Shown piece by piece: positions 12,801-21,800 of a stretch of DNA of 64,000 nucleotides. Under the pieces are notes generated by a model. It was not told where the DNA came from. It saw only the letters and a list, made by a program, of their open reading frames with translations, and ran no database searches. The position numbers were made by a program, and so were the translations under genes. The stretch's first letter is position 1; every line of letters starts with the position of its first letter. The DNA is from Sinonovacula constricta (taxonomy: Eukaryota; Mollusca; Bivalvia; Cardiida; Solecurtidae), in contig CM017556.1 in assembly GCA_007844125.1 (NCBI GenBank), positions 69,397,360 to 69,461,359 on the forward strand, read 5' to 3'.

Positions 12801-15800
12801 CTACGCATCTAAACCTACAAGGTTATTTTATCTTGATACTGTTTGTATCTAAGCATCTACACATACAAGGTTATTTTATCTTGATACTGTTTGTATCTAC
12901 GCATCTACACATACAAGGTTATTTTATCTTAATACTGTTTGTATCTAAGCATCTAAACCTACAAGGTTATTTTATCTTGATACTGATTGTATCTAAGCAT
13001 CTACACCTACAAGGTTATTTTATTTTGATACTATTTTTATACTATTTTTATCGACGCAGCTGCACCTACAAGGTTATTTTATCTTGATATTGATACTGTT
13101 TGTATCTATGCAGCTACACCTACAAGGTTATTTTATCATGATACTGTTTGTATTTATTTTAAATTTTACTAGAAACATGGATTTGTTTTTGCAATTTTTT
13201 TAGATTGCAGGCTGTCCAGCAGGTCATTGTAAAAAACTAGGCACATACTAGGAACTGTCACCACGGAAAACTAGGAACAAACTAGGAAAAAAGTAGGAAT
13301 TATTGCAAAATACTAGGAATAAAAAAAAGTTCTATAACTACCTTCTTTATTCAGTCTATAAAGCATTACCACAACATTCAGACACAGAAGCTGATTTGCT
13401 GACCAGTTCTTGGCTTTGACAGGTGCTCAGCTCAGTGTCATACAGCAACCTGAAATGTTTTTTTTATTTATTAAAAAGCAATAAACATATTAAACAAACA
13501 GGTGTTATGTGTTTATATAAGGTTAAACATTTATATACATGGGGTAACTACAGAATGTTAATAGTTTTATATTATGAAACAATAAAAGAACCTGTTTTGT
13601 ATGAAATATGCAATGAAACACACATGTTAAAACAATGTTATTTGAGAAAACAACACAGTATTGTGAGTATGAGAGCAACATGCAAAGCAATATACATCAG
13701 GTAGTCTAAACAAATATATGCAGGGTCTATCTACTGTAGGGAGAAAAGTCAAAGCAAGCTACATAGCAATTCTCCATTTTACCAATTAAAGTTGACACAA
13801 ATACATCCTTTAACTTCCTCTTCATAAATGCATCAATCATTCTCATCCATTTCTTTCAAATGTCATTCCTCTCATCCACACATTTGTTCATCACAACAGT
13901 GATTTTTTCAAGATTTGTTTTTGCAATATCAAGAAGACCTTGTGCAATGCTCAACTCTTTGAAGTCTTTGTCTTTTATTGCTGCCAAGAGTCTTTTGTTT
14001 GCTTCGTCAAATTTCTGATTGGCCTTTCCATGTCAGCCTTCAGCTCAATTTCACTTTTCTTCACGTGCCGCTCCTTATCATCAAGTTTTCTCTTCTTTTC
14101 TTCGTTCTACTCACAAGCTTTGACTTCCATTTCTTTTTGCAAGGCCTCTTCTTTCCGATGTTTGTCAAGCAGGAGAACTTCTCTTTTTTGAGCTTCCATT
14201 CTTTCTTGGTATTTCTTATGAGCATTCCTGACACAGCTAAGCAAGTCCTTTGTGGCAGGAACATCAGCAATTGTCCTATACAGTGACACTGCATCTCTTG
14301 TACTTCTTAGTCCATTTATGGATTCTTCTCTGAGAAGGGATCGTTCTGCTGTGACAAGTTTCTTACTTACAGATAAGCTCCGTTCCACATCAGCATTTCC
14401 ATGAGGCAGGCACAGACATGTGAGAACAACTGCTTTGAGACTGGGATATTTAGTGTCACCATTCGCATTCTTAATGTTCAAAACATAGTTCCAAAAGTGG
14501 TCAATTCTTATCAACTTGTTTTCTTTGAAGATCTTATCAGCAGGAATTTCCTACGATCTGTACATTTTCCATCCATCAGTTATCTTGGAGATATCAGCAG
14601 CATTGATGTTTGGCAAGACCATGCACAACTCCCTCATCAGATTTTGGGCTCTTTCTTGATTTCTGACTTCAGGGTGGAGACACTGCACAGACTGTACTAC
14701 AGCATCCTTCAGTGGGAGCCTAGTTTGCAGAAAATGCGCAACTGCCTGGTAGAATTTTAGCATTTTGGTCCTCTGTATCTTCTGCTTTCCAGTGTCAAGG
14801 TTTGACAATGTCTTTTGAGTATCTCCTCTAATTTCCACACTTTCAACACTCATCAGGTTCTTACTGTCATATACATCAATTGTTTCTAATTTCCTTCCAC
14901 TTTTCTCACCAATAACATCATACTTGAGAAATCTCAACATGATAGTTTTCAGCAGATCAGAAGTCTCAGAGTAGAGGAGATGTATGAGGGGTTCCTGCTT
15001 CTGAAATTGTTTCAGAACTGGCTCAAACAGTGGCCCTACACCCACCAAGAACTGGACTTGGGCCTTGCCCTCTTTTCCAGACAGAAACTGACATATTCTC
15101 ATGTACCTGGTTTTTTTCTTCAGTTGCGCACTTGTGTTTTGTTCTTTGCCTCTCTTCGGCAGATCCTTGACAAAATACTGGTACACTGCATTCCAATGCT
15201 TCAACAGTCTCTCAAGTGCTGGAACAAGTGTTAGCCAACGACACTGTACATGTCTGACAAACATTTCCTCTTCAAAGCCAAGCTCCTTCAATGTCAAACC
15301 ATAGTCCTCACGTTGGCTGATGTGAGACTTGTACCATTGAAAAATGTCCACTGCCAGCTGTTCAGCATCTTCTCCATAAGCATCAAGGCCTTTCCTGAAT
15401 GAATTGTGTACAACATGAAGAGTACATGGTACAAAGGGAGTAAGCCCAGCCAAACCTAATGCTTTCTTGTGGCTATTAATGTTTTTCCATATCGTTTAGT
15501 TAATATTTGGCCCATCACACCCCAATGCCACCAGTTGTTGTAAGGGCAACTCATAGTCTTTTTCACACAAGGTTTCTATTAGTGCATTACTCACTGTTTC
15601 TCCTTTCGCATGGCCAAACATTAGACTTTTAAGAAAAATAGTACTAATTTCTCCCTTTTGTTCGTTCCAAAATCTAACTAGCACATCACATTGCTTCTTG
15701 TTCTGGGCATTGCCTGTTTCATCAAACTGAATTGTAAATGGGCATTTTGACATTTGTATATTCTTTGAAACTTCTTTTTGAAAATAAGGACCAAGCCCAT

Positions 15801-18800
15801 CTGATAACAAATATGACATTTTTGATTTGCTCATTGTGAACTGGTCAGCGTAAGATCCAGGGAACATCAGTTTGAAAAGTTCTCCAACATCATCACATGA
15901 CCTATAGGATTATCCAAAAAAGGCAACCTTCATTGCCCACAATGCTTCTGCTTTTGTTATTTGATCAGACACTGTTAATGGTTTCAAAAATGCAACTTCT
16001 TTTTCAGGATCCCCACCTCCTTGCTGACTGGTTTCAGGTGTTGGAGATTTAAACAACAATGTTTGGCTCTTATCTTTGCACACTTTCATAGCCTGCCTGT
16101 GTTTCATACTATCTGCATGACCAACTTATTGAGCAAGGCCAGAGTTGGAACAGGATATGCCTTTGCTACACACAAAGCAAAAAGCTGCAAAGCAGTTTCC
16201 AGTGTCCATTTTACACCATTCTGACAGACAGTGGCCATTATTGATAAGCTTGTCAAGCCAAGCAGGGTTAAATCGAGTCTATCCATTAGGTATGGTTAAT
16301 ATTAGTTACACACATCTATTGCATCTACAGGGTTTCTGAAAAGAGAGAGAATCCCATGCACCAACATGCAACATCCACATGCACCAATAGATCTATTTTG
16401 AAATGAGGCCCTAGTCTTTGACTTAAAGGCAATTAATGACATTATGATGGTATTACAAACAATACATGATACTATTGGAGAAAAGATTGATACCGATAAA
16501 GGATATTTCCTTTAAAAAAATATTGTGTTAGAAGAATGATTAATGAACAAAATAGATCTAATGAGCGGTTAGTCTAATCCATAGATAGCTCTGCTACAGC
16601 TACAAGGCATTTTACAAGCAAGTATTTGCTAGAAGCCATAATACTGATCAAAGCAAAGCAAAGTGAAAGGTTGTTACCATATATAAAATAATTAAGAAAG
16701 AACTTCTAAAAGGAAAAAATATTGTTTTTCTTGTTAATGGAAAATGGAATTTACAATTATAAAAATAAAATAAAAATGTGAACTATTTAACACTCAGATT
16801 TTTTAGAGCTAAAAATATTTCTAAACAAATTTGTTTTACTGATTCAGAAAGAAGAGATATACATTAGGTTAATGTCTTGCAATATTTCTAAGTATTTGGT
16901 AACAACCTTGCACCCCTCAGCAAAGCATCATTGGGTAATACAGTGTATATATAACACATTACAACATCTAGCACACAACATTCAAATGGCATTGTTTTAA
17001 TAAATAATCATTTTCTTACAACATTTGGTTTTGAAAAGTGCAATAGGTTTTGTATGTACTATTTTTGTTTAAAGCTTACCAGTGGCCATAAGTTGGCAGG
17101 CTTGTGACACCAGGCTGCACTGTCAGCTAGGGAACATGTCAACATATCAGCTTCTGTATGAATCCTGCAAAATATCTTAGAAAAGACACACTTAAAAATT
17201 AAATTCTGTCACTATCAAAAAAATATCTTCCTTATTTCTTAAAAAGTAGGAATACTAGGAACGTTTTAAAAAGCTAGGAAAAAGTAGGAACCATCTAAAA
17301 AAACTAGGAAAAACCAGGAAAACTAGGAAAAACTAGGAACACTGGACAGCCTGAGATTTTGATATTGCAAAATCACATATTTTAAAATATCAAAACAGTA
17401 AAGTAACTACTTATATGCAGTGCAATTTATTCAATCAGAGTCCACATAGGCATCAATGAGTTACTTGATATTCCCTTGTTGTGTACTTTTAATGGGATGC
17501 TAAATAGCTTGTTGTGCCGTCATCAACATGAAGCCTAGTTTTCCTGGAGCAGTGCTCATATATGCAGCAGAATTTTGTTCGACATCATGAATATGTTAAA
17601 CTTATATAACATGCCATGCAGTCCTGCAGTACACCGATGGAACTAAATTAGCCAAAGTCATTTTCATTTCCAAAATGAATGTTTGTTTAGAATTTAATAT
17701 TAAGTCAAGTTATTTTTATACAACAGCTTAAGAAACGAAAAAAAAAATGATAAAAAATGAAAATCTGCATAAATAAAATAATAATCTTTGAATAAGAAGT
17801 TTGCAGTGTCTATTTAAATAAATAATATTATTAAATAACAATGTCTGTTAATACTGAGGTAAGAGTGAAAGTTTAATCTGGAGTAAGTAGATAAAAAAGC
17901 AAAGGTGGCAGTGCAATTTTAAAAACAAATGTCTTAAATGTTGTAAATCAAACTATTTCGATTGCTATAATTATTATGCCTTAATTTTTCTTTGTATTAT
18001 GACAGGCAAGAAAACCCCACGCAGTGATATTTTCAAGGCAGGAAAGCTGTCTTCTTCCAAAGCAGACAAGGCATTTCTGTAGTCAGAATTCTCAAACAGG
18101 AAAAAAACATGACCTCTACGATCAGGTCTACTCTCTCTATTCTAATATTCACTTTCTCTCTCTCCATCACTTATTCATTTCTCAACTCATAACCTTTTCA
18201 CTGCATCCCATCTCAACCATCCTCTCTCTCCATTCTGACCCTCTGTTACTCCTTGACCTAGTCTTACATTTTCCTTCTCTTTTAAGCTAAACCCACTTCT
18301 CACATTCGGCCAGATAACACAATTATCAATTAATCTCTCTCACTCATTGGTACATACATTTATCATACCTTCAATCATTCTTCTATCACACCCTGTTTCA
18401 TAAGTCTGGCATAGTCCAGCTTGATACTCAGCATGGCAATAAGCTCTAAGTATCTCCTATAGGGATTAACTCAGGCCTTATTACAGCAAGTCTATTTAAG
18501 GTAGATTTCAGCTGTGACCATATTTACTAGGCTAATAAAAATACTTGGTCCAGCCATTAGAAGGAATATGGCATCTTTTGATCTAGATTAAATATGTAAT
18601 GTACATAAAACTAGGACTATGCATCCTGCCAGGGGACAGTACTCCTGTTAACTCAATATAGGCAAGGCAATGCTTTAGTGTCATAAGAATTGGGTCTTTT
18701 TTCAGGTATGAAAGTGATAAAAAAAATTAGTAACTGGCTCACCTTTTCAAAGGTTTCACAAATTAACTGGTTAACAAGAAAAATGTCACTACTTTATTTC

Positions 18801-21800
18801 AGTACTTACCATCCCATCTATTTATAATGTAATTATTATTTGCACTTCCAGCTTAGTTTTGCAAATGTTAAAACCCTTTCATTGCATAGCCCTGTGCAAT
18901 ATTGCAAACTAATTAATTTCTTGTTTCAGAAATGTTAAGTTAACCATCTTACCTTATGAAAACTAACAAAACTAACAGGTCTTTGTGTCTATTTACACAA
19001 ATATATATTTCAATGTATAAACAGTATTTTGCATCAGCACACTCTGGTATACTGTATTAGTGTAAGGTTTTGCCCACAAGATCAGTTGTGTACTTGGGGA
19101 GTATGGGTTTTCATAGTTTACACAAAGGCACTGGCAATAATATGAATAAAGGGTCTTCCAATTTCTTTTATAATATCATTACTACAAGCAATTAATAATT
19201 TACAGAAATTGTAACCAGTCAACCTGCATAAACTGTTGTTCATGTGCTATCTCTTTTTAAAGTGTACTTCTGGTCAAAAAAGCTCTGCATTAAAAACATG
19301 GATTTTATGGAGACCGCATATTAAAAAGGGACATTTTATTTATGCAAAGGTGTCTCAAGTTAATATGTATGACTGCTTACCAACAATTGCAATCTTTAAA
19401 CATGGAAGCTCTGGGGGCAATGAATGGTTACCATCCCCTGCAAAAGATAAAAGGATTTTAATTTAGCAAGTTTAATTATAACATTGAAAGTATAAGTGTT
19501 AGCATTCACCATCGTTTTCAGATACATTATATGTTTTCTTTAACTAAAAAAAGGTAAGGTATCATTGTTATTCCAAGCAGTGGAGAGAAATAATTAATCA
19601 AGGTTTGATAAAACAGTTTCTAATGTGCTTTTTAATTAAGTTACTTGTGAATTCCAGCCACTGAAACAGAAACAGCTATAACATCAATTCTCTAATGTTT
19701 ACAGTAGATGCTCACTGGGCCATGCCCATGCAAGACAAGGTGCCAGTTGATGGCAGCATTCGTTGGCTTCACATGAGGGAAGAACTAAAATTATGGTCAT
19801 TTCATGTTTCAATAAATTTAAAAACTTACACTTAACAGTAAAATCTGAATCTGTCTTATCAAATTCAAACACACAAAAGCAAAAGAAGTAAATACAAATC
19901 AAATAATGGTTAACTTAATTTCAAGAATGTAAAATGTTATTCAAGTTTACATTCATCTCCAGAACCCATGTAAAACATGTTGTCACTTCTTTGATATACA
20001 AAGCAGCCTAAGTGTCAAGTGTAGGTTTCCAGCATTGGTCTACAGTGTACCAAAGCTACATCTTAAGAAGAAATCATGAATACTGTGAAAGCATTTTATT
20101 TCGTGGGGCATTTAATTTCGTTGAATTCAGGGGCAAATAAATCCACGAATTTAAGTACCAACGATATAAAATCCCCTCGGTTAGACTTTCGAATGCTAGA
20201 TTTACTTGTAAATCATGTCAACATATTTTTACTAAACAGGAAATAAAGCTCAAACAAACAGACGATTTCACCACACTTTATTTACATTGTATTGACATAG
20301 AACGATAAAACATGTTTACGAACATAAGCCATTTAATCATAAAAAACGATCTATGCTAAGTAATTTTATACTGTAATATATACACGAGCACTAAAAACTT
20401 TATAGGTGTAGGGTGTTTACTCAAGGGTCTGTTTTGTGTCAGTTTACATAGTACGCTAATTGACGTTAATTGACAGTCAATGGCTTCGTTAAATTAGACC
20501 CTTAAAAGAACCCGCGCCCCTAACATCTTTATGAATATAATTCCTTAAATGACACGCTAATTGACAGGTGTCATAAAAGTTGTCTGATGAGACTCGGCTG
20601 TGAAAACATTGACCGGCTGCCCTGGATCAATATCACCGGGCGTGACGTAAGACAATAGGCAGTCACTCGCTAATCCGTAGTTTTGCAATTGACCCTGTTT
20701 CAGTGTTAGGCCTCAGTTTCGCATCTGTTAAAAATCGAAGTTATTTTTTTTGTATTTTCGTGGGTTGGGCAATCCACGAAATCAAGTACCCACAAATATG
20801 CCCGTCCTCTTCAAACAACGAAATTTCTGCCCCACGAAATAAAATGCTTTCACAGTAGCTTTTTGAAGTTGATTACAAATTCAAACAAAAAATAATACCA
20901 TGTTTACAAAAATAATATTTTCTAGAATAGAAATTTCATTCTTTATAGAGATTTCAATTGTGGCAATGCAGTGCAAAGGTTATCTGTAAATTAAAGTCAC
21001 TTGGGCTTCTTATGTAATACAGGAGCATCTGAAATCTTTGGATGCATTCCTTGATTAAAACAACACTATAACAATATTGAAACAACAATAAAAACAAAAC
21101 ATTGATAATTTGTGCATCCTTCCAGATTTGAATTTCTCTAGGGTATTTCATAAACTTGTCAAAGATTCTTTATTTTGTTATTAAACAAATGAATTTAATA
21201 TGTGGCATTTCAAATTTGATTTTTCTTTATTTAAAAAAAAACTGTTGGAACAACAAAGTACATGTTCGACTGAGGCTTTCAGAGCACTCTGTACCTTAAT
21301 GTAACCTTAATGCAAAAGTATAATCACTTTATGCTACAGAGAAATTGAAAAAGTGCTGGAGCTGACTGATCTGGATCCAAGCTGTTGGATAACCTTGTAA
21401 GCCTGAACAAGTTTGGCTTAAAAGTAAAACAGAAACTTTAGGCATGAACCAAGGCATCTGTAGGTTTTCCGATAACATTGACTAATACAATTTTTGTGAG
21501 GTTGAAGAAAATAAAAGCTTCTATATTCAGTTTTCAGTCATGTGTAACATATCTTTTATACATCTTCAAAATTCATGTTCAACTTTAGGTTTCTTTTCTT
21601 CAGCCCGGGCTTTCAAATCTGAATTCAGACTTTTTAAAAAAATAGCCTCTTTTTTCATTTTGCTTTTGTAGACATCAGACACAATTAGAATTATTATAGC
21701 AGCATTCAGCTTTTTATTGGTAGAGGGAGACCATTACATACCTTATAATCACCTGGCACAGGTGCCCCTTTATTAGCCTGTATTAATACATCATTATTTT

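Larger units (their letters stand above)
9918..19380 (-). other. Intron 2 of the Rab-like GTPase gene
   Basis: A 9.5-kb intron with a 44-bp tandem duplication, SINE family A copy 1, a 48-bp minisatellite, a 4.1-kb hAT element and one copy of dispersed repeat R1. 10620-12500 shows nothing recognisable; the 135-residue frame at 11497-11904 matches nothing I know. 18660-19380 is likewise featureless. Confidence 0.6.

Noticed and set aside
12545..13087. A 180-residue open frame with 16-residue repeats
   Set aside because: It is the translation of a 48-bp minisatellite inside an intron of the minus-strand GTPase gene. The period is a multiple of 3, so the frame stays open by chance.
13200..17361. 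8-bp target-site duplication of the hAT element
   Set aside because: The flanks TTAGATTG and AGATTTTG agree at only about half of their positions, so I do not claim a duplication.
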